IMG/VR virus record: IMGVR_UViG_3300045902_000726
Location: 1-51,957 of that record
Source: a virus
DNA length: 51,957 nucleotides
Strand: one strand, 5' to 3'
The position numbers were made by a program, and so were the translations under genes. Position 1 is the first letter of the stretch, and every line of letters begins with the position of its first letter. The notes beneath the pieces are model-generated. The model saw nothing but the letters and a program-made list of their open reading frames with translations. It was not told the origin of the DNA and searched no databases. This document shows, one piece after another, positions 24,069 to 31,993 of the stretch.

Positions 24069-24255
24069 GAATCGTTGTTTCTTTTGCGATCGCGCCTTGG
24101 TCATGAGTTGGTCATCTAAAAACTTAGGACGGGCGATCGCCCTTCGTTATTATGGTGAGGAGCGTCGTGTGGTGACGGAAGGGTTTGTAGGCTTTGTTCA
24201 CATTGTTTGCCCTGGAGAGGAACCGCCACGAGATAAGGAGAAAATCAAATTATGA
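24052..24255 (+). CDS. Small protein with N-terminal CxxC, 67 aa
   Basis: Begins MNRAPRNRCFFCDRALVMSW; the CFFC pair, with the later C in HIVCPGEE, could bind zinc. The ATG at 24052 is chosen over an upstream start inside the previous gene. The stop overlaps the ATG of the next gene (four bases). No family is recognised. Confidence 0.5.
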   Translation: MNRAPRNRCFFCDRALVMSWSSKNLGRAIALRYYGEERRVVTEGFVGFVHIVCPGEEPPRDKEKIKL

Positions 24256-24761
24256 GCGCCGAAATCACCATCACTCCACAACCCAACCTATGGGAACCCT
24301 TAATCGTTCAGGCTCAATATGACGCATTCAAAGTTCCTATTACGAACGCCCGGACGCTCATCCAAAACCAAACTCCTATTGGTGTGGACGGACGCCTTAA
24401 AAACTCATGGAAAGGCGACACGTTATACTCCCAGGAGTTCATAGGCGCGATCTCTAACAGCGCCCCTTACGCCCCTTATGGAATTATGGGTAGGCCACCT
24501 GGCAAGTTCCCACCCTACGGACAGGGAACGCCACTGGAAAAATGGGCATCGAAACGACGCATTCCACCGTACCTTGTGGCTCGGAAAATTGCTGAAAAAG
24601 GCACCGAGCGATGGAGGGCAAAACAAAATTTTACCGGGTACTTTGGCGATCCTTCCGAACTCGCACCCATGGAAGGCAAACTCAAACCAGGCTCTCCACT
24701 GGATTTGTGCGGACGGGCGATCGCGTTCAACTTGTCAACAGTCGGAAAAGTTTTGGACTAG
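24252..24761 (+). CDS. HK97 gp10-like neck/tail completion protein
   Basis: A 169-residue protein with the pattern of the HK97 gp10 / tail-completion family: APYAPYGIMGRPPGKFPPYG, then PLEKWASKRRIPPYLVARKI and AEKGTERW. In this family the segment [N/S]APYA...xGRPPGKxPP precedes a helical IAxKIAxxGT motif. Such proteins join head and tail in siphoviruses. It is directly followed by the promoter of the candidate structured RNA and then by two tail genes, which fits the usual gene order gp10 - tail terminator - tail tube. Confidence 0.75.
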   Translation: MSAEITITPQPNLWEPLIVQAQYDAFKVPITNARTLIQNQTPIGVDGRLKNSWKGDTLYSQEFIGAISNSAPYAPYGIMGRPPGKFPPYGQGTPLEKWASKRRIPPYLVARKIAEKGTERWRAKQNFTGYFGDPSELAPMEGKLKPGSPLDLCGRAIAFNLSTVGKVLD

Positions 24762-24764
24762 GGG

Positions 24765-24793
24765 TTGACCTAATGCAGTTAACCGCGTACATT
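24765..24793 (+). promoter_or_regulatory. Promoter with operator in its spacer, driving the candidate RNA
   Basis: TTGACC (24765-24770), a 17-base spacer and TACATT (24788-24793). The spacer holds GCAGTTAACCGC (24775-24786), one base from the palindrome GCGGTTAACCGC found twice near 31.7 kb. Even the flanks agree: CTAATGCRGTTAACCGCGT at both places. Predicted start of transcription near 24800. Confidence 0.65.
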
Positions 24794-24799
24794 AAGTAT

Positions 24800-24940
24800 A
24801 TGAGCCACGGAGCACGATGCTTGAAAGCCCGGTGAAAGTCCGGAAGCCACAGTAAACAGTAGCCAGTAGTTCCAAGGAAGTAAAGGTAGGCAGGTAAAGG
24901 GATTGTGGTGAACCCTCACTGCCTACCGCTCATGCACACG
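24800..24940 (+). ncRNA. Candidate structured non-coding RNA
   Basis: No plausible gene lies here, yet the sequence folds well. AUGAGC (24800-24805) pairs with GCUCAU (24928-24933). Inside are AGCA-CGA-UGCU (24811-24821), CCGG-UGAAAGU-CCGG (24829-24843), and a long arm GGUAGGCAG (24885-24893) with CUGCCUACC (24919-24927), which holds AGGG/CCCU. The fold closes at the predicted transcription start, and a 19-bp hairpin follows. CCGGUGAAAGUCCGG recalls pieces of cobalamin riboswitches, group II introns and OMEGA/HEARO RNAs, but the rest does not fit any of these that I know. A short open frame across it (24611-24835) is a shadow. Confidence 0.55.
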
Positions 24941-24993
24941 GGCGATCGCGTGTCACTATACGTCACAATAGGGCATAGTGACACGCGATCGCC
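24941..24993 (+). terminator. 19-bp HIP1-containing hairpin ending at the next ATG
   Basis: 24941-24959 (GGCGATCGCGTGTCACTAT) pairs perfectly with 24975-24993, loop of 15 bases. The right arm ends at the base before the ATG at 24994, so it occupies the place of the ribosome site. It may end the candidate RNA, or hide the start of the tail gene. No T-run follows. Confidence 0.5.
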
Positions 24994-25449
24994 ATGCCCA
25001 ACCCCGATATCAAAAGTATCATCCAGTCCATCAGAACCCGATTAGAGGCGGATACCGGATGGGATTGGAATTACCCGCATAATTGGACGCAATCCACTAC
25101 ACAGCCGGATTGCGTCCTTATGTCGTTTCAGGCTTCATTGCTGCTCGAAGGGAACGGCAACTATTACAAAAAATCTTTTATAATCGCTCCCCGATTATTA
25201 CTGGCAGGAACCAACCAGATTGAAATTGGCGACGACATGATCGGATACGTTGACCAGACAATCGACACGATGATCGCGATCGCCCGTCAGTATCCGTTGC
25301 TTTATTTATCCCCTACTCCTGTTCAAAGTTGGGCGATAAAAATCGAAGGGCGATCGCAACAACAGCCAACAATAGAGGACGGATGGTGGCTATGTGAAGC
25401 GATCGCCCAATATGAGATTGTTGTTCCTGGGAGATATCAGGTTGTTTAA
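24994..25449 (+). CDS. Putative tail terminator protein, 151 aa
   Basis: By position (after the gp10-like protein, before the tail tube) and size this fits a tail terminator. The N-terminal helix IKSIIQSIRTRLEAD followed by GWDWNYP and beta segments (DCVLMSFQASLLLE, YYKKSFIIAPRLLL), then WLCEAIAQYEIVVPG, is the usual alpha-beta layout of this group. No sequence motif is diagnostic. There is no visible ribosome site because the hairpin 24941-24993 reaches the ATG. Confidence 0.55.
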   Translation: MPNPDIKSIIQSIRTRLEADTGWDWNYPHNWTQSTTQPDCVLMSFQASLLLEGNGNYYKKSFIIAPRLLLAGTNQIEIGDDMIGYVDQTIDTMIAIARQYPLLYLSPTPVQSWAIKIEGRSQQQPTIEDGWWLCEAIAQYEIVVPGRYQVV

Positions 25450-25612
25450 TAAGGGCGATCGCTCTTTGGTTGTAACTGCTATCAAATCTAGCGACCAGTG
25501 ATAGTTTGATAGATTATAAGGGAGTAGTCGCTACACTACTCCCTGTGGCTGGTTGCCACTATATTTTAACTATCTGGTCTGGTTGCCATTGTAGTTAAGC
25601 GAGTAAACCACA
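25450..25612 (+). other. Leader of the tail tube gene: hairpin and direct repeats
   Basis: CTATCAAA (25479-25486) and TTTGATAG (25505-25512) form an inverted pair related to the TGATAG sites. A 9-bp hairpin GGGAGTAGT/ACTACTCCC follows at 25520-25543. CTGGTTGCCA occurs at 25549 and 25579, each followed by an AT-rich TTAA segment. No gene. Likely terminator plus promoter/leader for the abundant tube protein. Confidence 0.5.
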
Positions 25613-26371
25613 ATGGCTGTTTCTCAATTTTTGTTAGGCTCTTTCGGGCGACGAGATGGGGCGGTTTTCTATCCCGAACGACTGAGCGGATTTAATCTGT
25701 CGTCATCCACATCAGAAGAAGATGTGCTGACATACCCTACATCCGGCGTAAACATTAAACAACGCTACAAAAAAGTCCAGACCGATAAGACGTGGGAGTT
25801 AACGGCAACATCTAACGTCCTTCGGGATGCTGACGTGCCCGTCATTTTTCAACAACAGGCTGCGACGATTAGCTCTATCGTTCTCCCTGTGTTCGGCATC
25901 TCTCGGACTGTTCCAGCGACCAGCGCCTATACGGTAACCGTAACCGGCTTGACTGAAGATCAGGTTTTAAGTGTCACCGTCGAATCTACAACGACTGATG
26001 ACCTGCCCTTAACTCAGATTGACGCAGCGGATGTTTCGACGATCGCATCTGGTGAGTTTGCCGTTACCGCGAACACCGTCACTTTCCATAGCGCTCAGGC
26101 TGAAGCTAACGTCTTGATTGCCTACGACAAAACCCAAACCAGTATCAGCGTGATTGGTGCAACGTCAGCACTTGACCCGGTTGCCGATCAGGAATTCCTA
26201 GGCAAATTTAAGACGGAAAGTACGGGTGTTTGGTCTATCTGGATTCCGAACTGCCAACGCTCAGGCGAAACCACATTTGATAGTGAGATTGATGCCATTG
26301 AAAATGTCTGGTCTGTCAATTTGCCGTCTGGTTGGAACTTACCGTTTGCTGTTTGGAAAGATCCCGCTTAA
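25613..26371 (+). CDS. Putative major tail tube protein
   Basis: A 252-residue protein of the size and composition of a siphovirus tube protein. The N-terminal part has KQRYKKVQTDKTWELTATSN, then a Thr/Val-rich region (AYTVTVTGLTEDQVLSVTVE) that reads as an inserted Ig-like domain around 95-180, then the end of the tube fold (FKTESTGVWSIWIPN, ENVWSVNLPSGW). It has its own leader at 25450-25612, as expected for a highly expressed gene, and lies two genes before the tape measure. Confidence 0.65.
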   Translation: MAVSQFLLGSFGRRDGAVFYPERLSGFNLSSSTSEEDVLTYPTSGVNIKQRYKKVQTDKTWELTATSNVLRDADVPVIFQQQAATISSIVLPVFGISRTVPATSAYTVTVTGLTEDQVLSVTVESTTTDDLPLTQIDAADVSTIASGEFAVTANTVTFHSAQAEANVLIAYDKTQTSISVIGATSALDPVADQEFLGKFKTESTGVWSIWIPNCQRSGETTFDSEIDAIENVWSVNLPSGWNLPFAVWKDPA

Positions 26372-26937
26372 TGCCAAAGCTTGATTGTGACCCGTTTGAT
26401 TTTATTGACGTGTCGGGGCAACTGCGGATTATCCGGGGTTGCCCCTTAAATGCGATCGCCGATCTCGATTATGCCTTCCGGAGGCTATGGCAGGAAATCT
26501 CAAAGTACGAAAAGCCATTAACCCAATTCCCGGCAATTTTTCAACAGGACGAATACGTGCGACTGTGGTCGCTAAAAATCCTTGAGCTATGCCGGATCGA
26601 TCCCGGTTGGGTCAATCTGCACATGCTGTCTGATCTCGTTATCGATCCGGCGCATCTGTACCGCATCAATTTCGAGACGGATGAGCGGGAAAGCAAGATG
26701 GGCGATCGCCTCACAATCTTAGAATATGTAGCGGATCGTCAAGCTGCCCTTGTGAACTCAGGGCAAGTGCAAGACGTGATTCAAGCATTAGATCTGGGCG
26801 ATCGCCTCTCATCTTCTCAACTAGACGCAATCCTTAAACGCAACGCCAAACAGCGATCGCCCTCCGACGATAAGCGCAGGAGCGACATCAACGACCTATA
26901 CGCAGCCTGGGGCAAGGAATACAGTAAGGCAGGTTAA
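26371..26937 (+). CDS. Putative tail assembly chaperone, 188 aa
   Basis: The ATG at 26371 overlaps the preceding stop as TAATG. The protein is mostly helical (DYAFRRLWQEISKYEKPL; YVRLWSLKILELCRIDPGW). It lies between the tube and the tape measure, the usual place of the tail assembly chaperone. I see no slippery sequence for the -1 frameshift that many of these genes use, so the call rests on position. Residues GDRL and GDRLSS come from HIP1 octamers. The stop lies six bases before the tape measure ATG. Confidence 0.5.
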   Translation: MPKLDCDPFDFIDVSGQLRIIRGCPLNAIADLDYAFRRLWQEISKYEKPLTQFPAIFQQDEYVRLWSLKILELCRIDPGWVNLHMLSDLVIDPAHLYRINFETDERESKMGDRLTILEYVADRQAALVNSGQVQDVIQALDLGDRLSSSQLDAILKRNAKQRSPSDDKRRSDINDLYAAWGKEYSKAG

Positions 26938-26943
26938 TCAACG

Positions 26944-29900
26944 ATGCCGACTATCACTTTCAAGTATCAAACATCTGGGGCTAAACAGGTCGCAGCCGAT
27001 CTTCAATCGATCGCCAGTGTGCTTCAGAAATTGCAGGTTCCCGCAAAAACGGCTGTTGACCTAACGAGTCTTGCTAGTTCAGCGAGGACAGCAGCAACCG
27101 GGCTGGGTCAGCTATCAACACAGCAAGGGAACGCGGCAACAGCAGCGGAAAGGTTTGCAGCGGCAGCTAGAGCAAGTAATGACGCTCAATTGGCGATCGC
27201 CCGTAGCTTGGGTATTAGTATCGGTGAGGTACAAAAGCTATCTCAATCGTTTGGCTTGAATGAGTCGCAGTTAGCCAAGGTGATTGCACGCTATCAGCAG
27301 TTGGATGCTGCCGGGGCAAATACTCAGCAAAAGTTTAATGCACTGAACCGTGAGTTAGGAGTAGGAGCGGAAACCTACACGCAATTAGAACGATCGATTA
27401 CTGGATATAAAACGCAGGCTGAGCAGGCAGCAACGGCAACACAGCAACTAGCCCAGGCTGAGCGGGAAGCGGCAGCGGCGGCACAACAGCAGGCGGCAGA
27501 GCAGGAACGGCTACGACAAACAGCCGAGGCCACCTCACAGCTTTTATTGCAACAGGCTGCCCAGTTTTCAATTGGGGTGTCTCAAGACTCACTAAATTCA
27601 TTTGCTGAATTCGACACCTCAATTCGAAATACTCAGGCTGTATCACGGGCAAGCGCTGAGGATATTGCCGTACTAAGAGAAGAGGTAATCCGGCTTGGGA
27701 TTGAAACAAGTAAGACGCCTCAAGAGGTTGCAGATGTTTCGACCGCGTTTACTCGCGCTGGATTTACGGCATTAGAAACGGCTGACGCATTATCAGGCGT
27801 TGTTCTTGCATCGGAAGCATCGGGTGAATCGCTGGCAACCGTAGGGGATATTATTGCGAAAACGACCCGACAATTTGGATTACAGGCGGATGAAGCGGGT
27901 CGCGTTGCTGATGTGCTAACTATCGCGGCTAACGCTTCTAACGTTTCAGTTTCATCGTTGGGTCAGTCTCTTAAATTTGCTGGGACTCAGGGGGCGGCGG
28001 CGAATCAAGATCTTGAAACTGTTGTAACCTTGCTTGGTGCTTTAGGGGATGTTGGTCTCCAGGGTGGTCAGGGTGGTAGAAACCTGGCGGCGGCGTTGCG
28101 ACAGTTGCAGCAAGTATCAGCAGCAAGTTCAACTGAGATTGAAGGACTTAAAACCGCTTCAGATAATGCCCTAGCTGCGTTCGATGCCTTGCAGGTTTCC
28201 TTCCGAGATAGCAATGGTGAGATCAGGCCGTTGCTGGAGATCCTGCCAGAAATCAGAACCCAACTTGCTACCCTATCCCCTCCCGATCAGGATGCAGTGT
28301 TGCAAGCGATTTTTGGCACAGAGGGATCACGGGCGATCGTCGGGATTCTCAATAAAACCGATGAGGAATTAGCAGCGTTGGCGGGAACCATCTACGATGC
28401 CGAAGGTGCTGCGGCGGCAGCATCGGAAACCATTTTGGGAGGGTTTGGTGGATCGCTGGTTTTGCTTGGCTCCTCTATTGATACTGCCAAGCTGAACTTT
28501 GGTGAATTTCTAGCGGACGGAGTTAAACCATTAGTTGATGGGCTGATTAGCCTGATTAATTTGTATAACAGCGCCCCGGCTTCTATTCAGTTGGTGATTA
28601 ATGTGACGGGGGCTTTGGCGGCATCCCTAGTTACTCTCACGGCGGCGGCGGCGGCATACGAAGCGCTACAAATTCGTAGCGCTGTTTTGTTGGCTCGTGA
28701 CAATGTTCTGAAGACGGCTAATTTACTCGTTACTAAGGGACTGGCGATCGCCCAAGGTGCTCTAGCCCTATCAACTCAAAGTGCATCTGCCGCAACGGCA
28801 ACATTGGCAGGTAAGCTATCTGTACTTGCAGCGGTAGGCGCATCAGTTGCCATTGTTAAAACGGTGTTTGACGACATCGCCAGCGCATCTGAGGGCGCAC
28901 GGCAGGCGATTGAGGATAACAATGCTGTGCTGGCAGAGTTAGCAAAATTACAGCGCGAATTGGCGACAGGTGCTCAAGAGCAATCAGACGCGACTGCCAA
29001 CTTAATTGATCAGAATCTTCAGAACTTTGAAGAGTCGCGCAGTCGGATCACTCAAATTCGAGACGCAATTGTAGAGGCAATTAACGCTTTCAATCCTGGG
29101 ACGGAACAGGGTGGCTTTGGCGATCTGGTCACATCTGAGACGGCAGCTATTAGAGAGCAAGCTAGATCGTTATCTGATTTTGGTGATGAGGTTGACGCGG
29201 CATTTGCCAAGATTCAAGGTATCGACCCGACAACATTAGATCCCCAATTACTTGAGCTTTATAACAAACAATTGGATCAGCTTCAGGCTAATGCCGAATC
29301 AATCGCACCATTGAACGAAGCGAATGATTCAACCCTGCAAAGCTTTAATCGGTCAATCGATGCCGCGCGGAACCTTCTCAACGGCACAACAAACGCTATC
29401 GATGAGGAGACAGCAGCACTGCAAACGAACGAGCAAGCCCTAGCCTCTAGTGCCCAGGCAACAGCAGCATTATTAGAGCGTAGACGTGAGTTGCAGGGAC
29501 GTCAGGATCAGACTACTTTTGACCGTGGCGAATTCGAGATTCAACTTGAGCAGGACGCCATCCGACGGGAAGAGGAACGAGCATTTCAAGCAAGTCAGCA
29601 ACAACAGCAGGCCGCATTCGACGAAACCCAACGCCAGTTAGAACAACAACTCCAGACGCAGCAAGAACAAAAGACAGCAGCGTTTAATGAATCTCAGCGA
29701 CGTGCTGAGGAAACATTCAACACTCAGCAGGAACAGCGCCGTCGTGAGTTTGAACAAGAGATCGCAAATTTTCGAGAGCAACGTCAATCGGAGATCGATC
29801 AAGTTCAGCAACAGATTGATCGTGAGGTTCAATTGGCTCAGGCTGATAGCGCTCAGGCTAGGGCAGATTTACAACGCCAATTTGCTGAGCAGGATGCCGA

Positions 29901-30684
29901 AGCCCAACTCAGGGCACAGCTTGAAGCCGAAAGCGGAATCAACGAATTACGCCAGCAACTTGAGGATGAGGTACAGCGACGGCAGGACGAGTTTAATAAG
30001 TCTCAGCAAGAAGCCGAGCGTCTATTTCAGGTTGAACAACAGGCACAGCAAACCGCATTTCAAGCGACCCTCGACGCTCAAAAGTTGGCACTTGAGGAAC
30101 AGATTGCCGAGCGTAAACGCCAACTAGAGGCAGAATTGCAAGCCCAGCAAGATGCCTTTCAAGAGGCGCAGGCTAGACGTGATTTTGACCTGCAACAGGA
30201 AGCTCAAGCGAGGCAGGCTGCGTTTAACGACCAGCAGCGGCTATTGGATGAGCAAAACGCAGTCAGGATTAAGGAAATTCTTGAATCAGTTCAAATTCAA
30301 TCACCGAGCGTTAATACCAATGGCGACACGCTGGACATTCCCGCATTCCGTGAAGGGGGCATTATTTCGGCAGGGGCGATCGCCCGTGTCCATGGTGATG
30401 AGTTGCTGATGCGCGCCACTCAACCGACTACGGTGATTTCTCAAAAAGCGTCACGGGAATTGGCGTCTCACGGGTTGATGCCTATTGCTATGCGCTCAGC
30501 ATCACCTATCACTCCAGTCGCATCTGCTAACCCAATGGTCGCGATCGCCCGTCGTATGGATTCACGCCTAGCCACTATCGAAAATCAGCTAAGAGCAAGT
30601 GAATTAGGAAATAAGACGCAGTACAACACGTTTATTGAACGCGCACCGACTACACTCGATTTAATGAGGGCAATGCGATGGTAA
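26944..30684 (+). CDS. Tail tape measure protein (TP901-like)
   Basis: A 1246-residue tape measure, which sets tail length and helps DNA entry. After a helical N-terminus rich in A and Q, residues about 200-420 carry the TP901 core: FAEFDTSIRNTQAVSRAS, TPQEVADVSTAFTRAGF, LAAALRQLQQVSAASS. Hydrophobic segments near 545-640 (LVINVTGALAASLVTLTAAA, LSVLAAVGASVAIVKTV) may enter the membrane. From about 850 to 1120 the chain is an extreme Q/E/R/A coiled coil, with repeats such as EFEQEIANFREQ and RQAAFNDQQ. The end, SAGAIARVHGDELLMRATQ, matches the GExGPE-like tail motif of many tape measures. Such length predicts a tail of roughly 180 nm at 0.15 nm per residue. Confidence 0.92.
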   Translation: MPTITFKYQTSGAKQVAADLQSIASVLQKLQVPAKTAVDLTSLASSARTAATGLGQLSTQQGNAATAAERFAAAARASNDAQLAIARSLGISIGEVQKLSQSFGLNESQLAKVIARYQQLDAAGANTQQKFNALNRELGVGAETYTQLERSITGYKTQAEQAATATQQLAQAEREAAAAAQQQAAEQERLRQTAEATSQLLLQQAAQFSIGVSQDSLNSFAEFDTSIRNTQAVSRASAEDIAVLREEVIRLGIETSKTPQEVADVSTAFTRAGFTALETADALSGVVLASEASGESLATVGDIIAKTTRQFGLQADEAGRVADVLTIAANASNVSVSSLGQSLKFAGTQGAAANQDLETVVTLLGALGDVGLQGGQGGRNLAAALRQLQQVSAASSTEIEGLKTASDNALAAFDALQVSFRDSNGEIRPLLEILPEIRTQLATLSPPDQDAVLQAIFGTEGSRAIVGILNKTDEELAALAGTIYDAEGAAAAASETILGGFGGSLVLLGSSIDTAKLNFGEFLADGVKPLVDGLISLINLYNSAPASIQLVINVTGALAASLVTLTAAAAAYEALQIRSAVLLARDNVLKTANLLVTKGLAIAQGALALSTQSASAATATLAGKLSVLAAVGASVAIVKTVFDDIASASEGARQAIEDNNAVLAELAKLQRELATGAQEQSDATANLIDQNLQNFEESRSRITQIRDAIVEAINAFNPGTEQGGFGDLVTSETAAIREQARSLSDFGDEVDAAFAKIQGIDPTTLDPQLLELYNKQLDQLQANAESIAPLNEANDSTLQSFNRSIDAARNLLNGTTNAIDEETAALQTNEQALASSAQATAALLERRRELQGRQDQTTFDRGEFEIQLEQDAIRREEERAFQASQQQQQAAFDETQRQLEQQLQTQQEQKTAAFNESQRRAEETFNTQQEQRRREFEQEIANFREQRQSEIDQVQQQIDREVQLAQADSAQARADLQRQFAEQDAEAQLRAQLEAESGINELRQQLEDEVQRRQDEFNKSQQEAERLFQVEQQAQQTAFQATLDAQKLALEEQIAERKRQLEAELQAQQDAFQEAQARRDFDLQQEAQARQAAFNDQQRLLDEQNAVRIKEILESVQIQSPSVNTNGDTLDIPAFREGGIISAGAIARVHGDELLMRATQPTTVISQKASRELASHGLMPIAMRSASPITPVASANPMVAIARRMDSRLATIENQLRASELGNKTQYNTFIERAPTTLDLMRAMRW

Positions 30685-30926
30685 GCAATTTTACGATCTG
30701 TGAGGGGACAGTGCGATCGCTCATGTACGATCCCTTCGTCAACCTATGGCGACTGACGATAACAGATCAGATAGAACTGTCTTTATTCAGGTGGTTTTGC
30801 ACTGCCACTTATGAGCAGATAAAGGATGTGCGCCTGGGTGACTACCTCATGTGTGAAGGGCAGGTAGGAGCAAATAATGTGATCAAACTTACTCGCATTC
30901 AGAAGGGTCGCGCAATCCCTGAATAA
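30678..30926 (+). CDS. Hypothetical small beta protein, 82 aa
   Basis: Overlaps the end of the tape measure by seven bases and is the last gene of this plus-strand tail run. The pattern FTICEGTVRSLMYDPF, LWRLTITDQIELSLF, LGDYLMCEGQVGANNVIKLTRIQ is that of an OB-like five-strand barrel, with EGxV repeated at both ends. Function unknown. Its 3' end overlaps a small minus-strand gene by 38 bases. Confidence 0.6.
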   Translation: MVSNFTICEGTVRSLMYDPFVNLWRLTITDQIELSLFRWFCTATYEQIKDVRLGDYLMCEGQVGANNVIKLTRIQKGRAIPE

Positions 30927-31068
30927 CTTCTGAATTGCATCGCGCCCTTTCAACCGCCGGGTCGGGGCGCGTCATGCCAGAGATAATCACATAGGCAAAA
31001 TAAACAGAAACGATCGCCCCTACTGATAAAGCGGCGATCGTTATTCGTTTTTTGACGGTGGGATTCAT
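30889..31068 (-). CDS. 59-aa single-span membrane protein
   Basis: A minus-strand frame starting ATG at 31068. It reads NPTVKKRI, then a membrane helix TIAALSVGAIVSVYFAYVII, then a soluble tail RPDPAVERARCNSEVIQG. Positive residues before the helix predict the N-terminus inside. No ribosome site is clear. It overlaps the convergent plus-strand gene by 38 bases. Size and topology are like lysis accessory or superinfection-exclusion peptides, but this is a guess. Confidence 0.5.
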   Translation of the reverse strand: MNPTVKKRITIAALSVGAIVSVYFAYVIISGMTRPDPAVERARCNSEVIQGLRDPSECE

Positions 31069-31142
31069 GGTGGGAAGGCTGTAAGTTACTTGTTTAATAT
31101 AGCCTTCGATTTTACTTAATCGTCATCCAGCCCTCGATACTC

Positions 31143-31166
31143 CCTGGACACTTCCTGGACACTTCC
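31143..31166. repeat. Tandem 11-bp repeat
   Basis: CCTGGACACTT occurs twice head to tail (ending CCTGGACACTTCC), between the two small minus-strand frames. No function seen. Confidence 0.5.
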
Positions 31167-31181
31167 ACGCATTCAAACAAT

Positions 31182-31319
31182 TCAATTTGCTATCAGTTCG
31201 ACACGCTCTAAAAATTCTTTGCTTAGCTCTCCGTAAAAAAGAAGTTCGTCTGCGTTTTTGAGTAGATACTTGATTTGTTCTTCGTTTAAGCTAGCTACAA
31301 ACTTTTCAAGACTGTCCAT
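31182..31319 (-). CDS. 45-aa acidic helical protein
   Basis: Minus-strand frame: MDSLEKFVASLNEEQIKYLL, then a charged helix ending ERVELIAN. Helical throughout and acidic, with heptad-like leucines. No ribosome site is visible, so expression is uncertain. It lies between the 59-residue membrane protein and a 28-bp palindrome. Function unknown. Confidence 0.45.
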   Translation of the reverse strand: MDSLEKFVASLNEEQIKYLLKNADELLFYGELSKEFLERVELIAN

Positions 31320-31329
31320 AACTTAATTC

Positions 31330-31357
31330 TTATGCATGGGCGATCGCCCATGCATAA
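31330..31357. terminator. 28-bp perfect palindrome centred on HIP1
   Basis: Arms of 14 bp, TTATGCATGGGCGA and its complement, centred on GCGATCGC. It could fold as a hairpin on either strand between two minus-strand genes. No long T-run, so it is a weak terminator or a binding site. Confidence 0.5.
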
Positions 31358-31415
31358 ACTACTGGCGAATTAGCACCAAAATAGTGTTAAGCGAAGCCTA
31401 ACAACTTAAGTTGGA

Positions 31416-31562
31416 TCACGCCTGCACCTCCCACGACTCCAGAAAGCACCACTGAGGGTACTCAGTACGCACCCAGCGGAAGAGTTGAGCAGGTGACCAG
31501 TCGGCAGGAACTTCTACAATTTGTTCTTCGCTAGTGTTTACGTGAGCCAATAAAACCTTCAT
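31416..31562 (-). CDS. Small protein, 48 aa, next to operator cluster
   Basis: Starts MKVLLAHVNTSEEQIVEVPA and ends in an aromatic segment (FRWVRTEYPQWCFLESW). AAGGA lies about eight bases before the ATG at 31562; longer starts at 31589 and 31631 have no better site. It is transcribed away from three GCGGTTAACCGC-type sites. Unknown family. Confidence 0.55.
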   Translation of the reverse strand: MKVLLAHVNTSEEQIVEVPADWSPAQLFRWVRTEYPQWCFLESWEVQA

Positions 31563-31637
31563 GCTACGATCCTTGTGATTGTTTTTCATCTGAGGGGTGC
31601 GTAGCCCCTCTTTTTCTTTCGATACACCCAATATAAC

Positions 31638-31721
31638 GCGGTTAACTACGATAGAGCAAGATCTGATTGATTAAATTTAACGCGGTTAACCGCGATCGCC
31701 CAGCCTAATGCGGTTAACCGC
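31638..31721. promoter_or_regulatory. Operator cluster GCGGTTAACCGC (three sites)
   Basis: GCGGTTAACTAC (31638-31649), GCGGTTAACCGC (31682-31693, within a 14-bp perfect palindrome) and GCGGTTAACCGC (31710-31721). They lie between the divergent genes starting at 31562 (minus) and 31775 (plus). A fourth, one-mismatch site is in the RNA promoter at 24775-24786. Confidence 0.7.
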
Positions 31722-31774
31722 GTTTTGTATGTTAGGATTGGGAGATTCATAAGTTTGTGGAGGGGCGATCGCCC

Positions 31775-31993
31775 ATGCAAGAAATAAACAAAGGTCGGTA
31801 TACCCCGCAATTTAGAGAGAAATCTTTTACTGCGCCCGATCTCCCATTAGGAACTCTGGCAAAAAAAACAATTGGGTTAAGGCTCCCTGTCGAGCACGAC
31901 CGAATCGTTCGGAGCATCCCGGACATGCAGGTCTGGTTAAGGCGTGTAGTCCGGGATGCTCTTATCAAAGATGGCCTTATAGGGGATCGATAA
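31775..31993 (+). CDS. Hypothetical protein, 72 aa, possible regulator
   Basis: ATG at 31775 with GGAGG about twelve bases upstream. Basic N-terminus, then LPLGTLAKKTIGLRLPVEHD and a C-terminal helix (DMQVWLRRVVRDALIKDGL). The strand TIGLRLP followed by two helices resembles a short ribbon-helix-helix fold. It is flanked by the GCGGTTAACCGC operators, so autoregulation is possible. Its end overlaps the convergent sigma factor gene by 57 bases. Confidence 0.55.
   Translation: MQEINKGRYTPQFREKSFTAPDLPLGTLAKKTIGLRLPVEHDRIVRSIPDMQVWLRRVVRDALIKDGLIGDR

Noticed and set aside
24611-24835. 74-residue frame across the RNA region
   Set aside because: It mostly overlaps the gp10-like gene in another frame, has atypical composition, and no ribosome site.
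24823-24860. Cobalamin riboswitch based on CCGGTGAAAGTCCGG ... CCACAG
   Set aside because: The surrounding B12-box and the other conserved cores are not present in order, and the downstream gene is a tail protein with no link to cobalamin.
26371-26944. -1 frameshift tail chaperone (G/GT)
   Set aside because: I could not find a convincing slippery heptamer near the end of the gene, and no long overlapping frame extends it.
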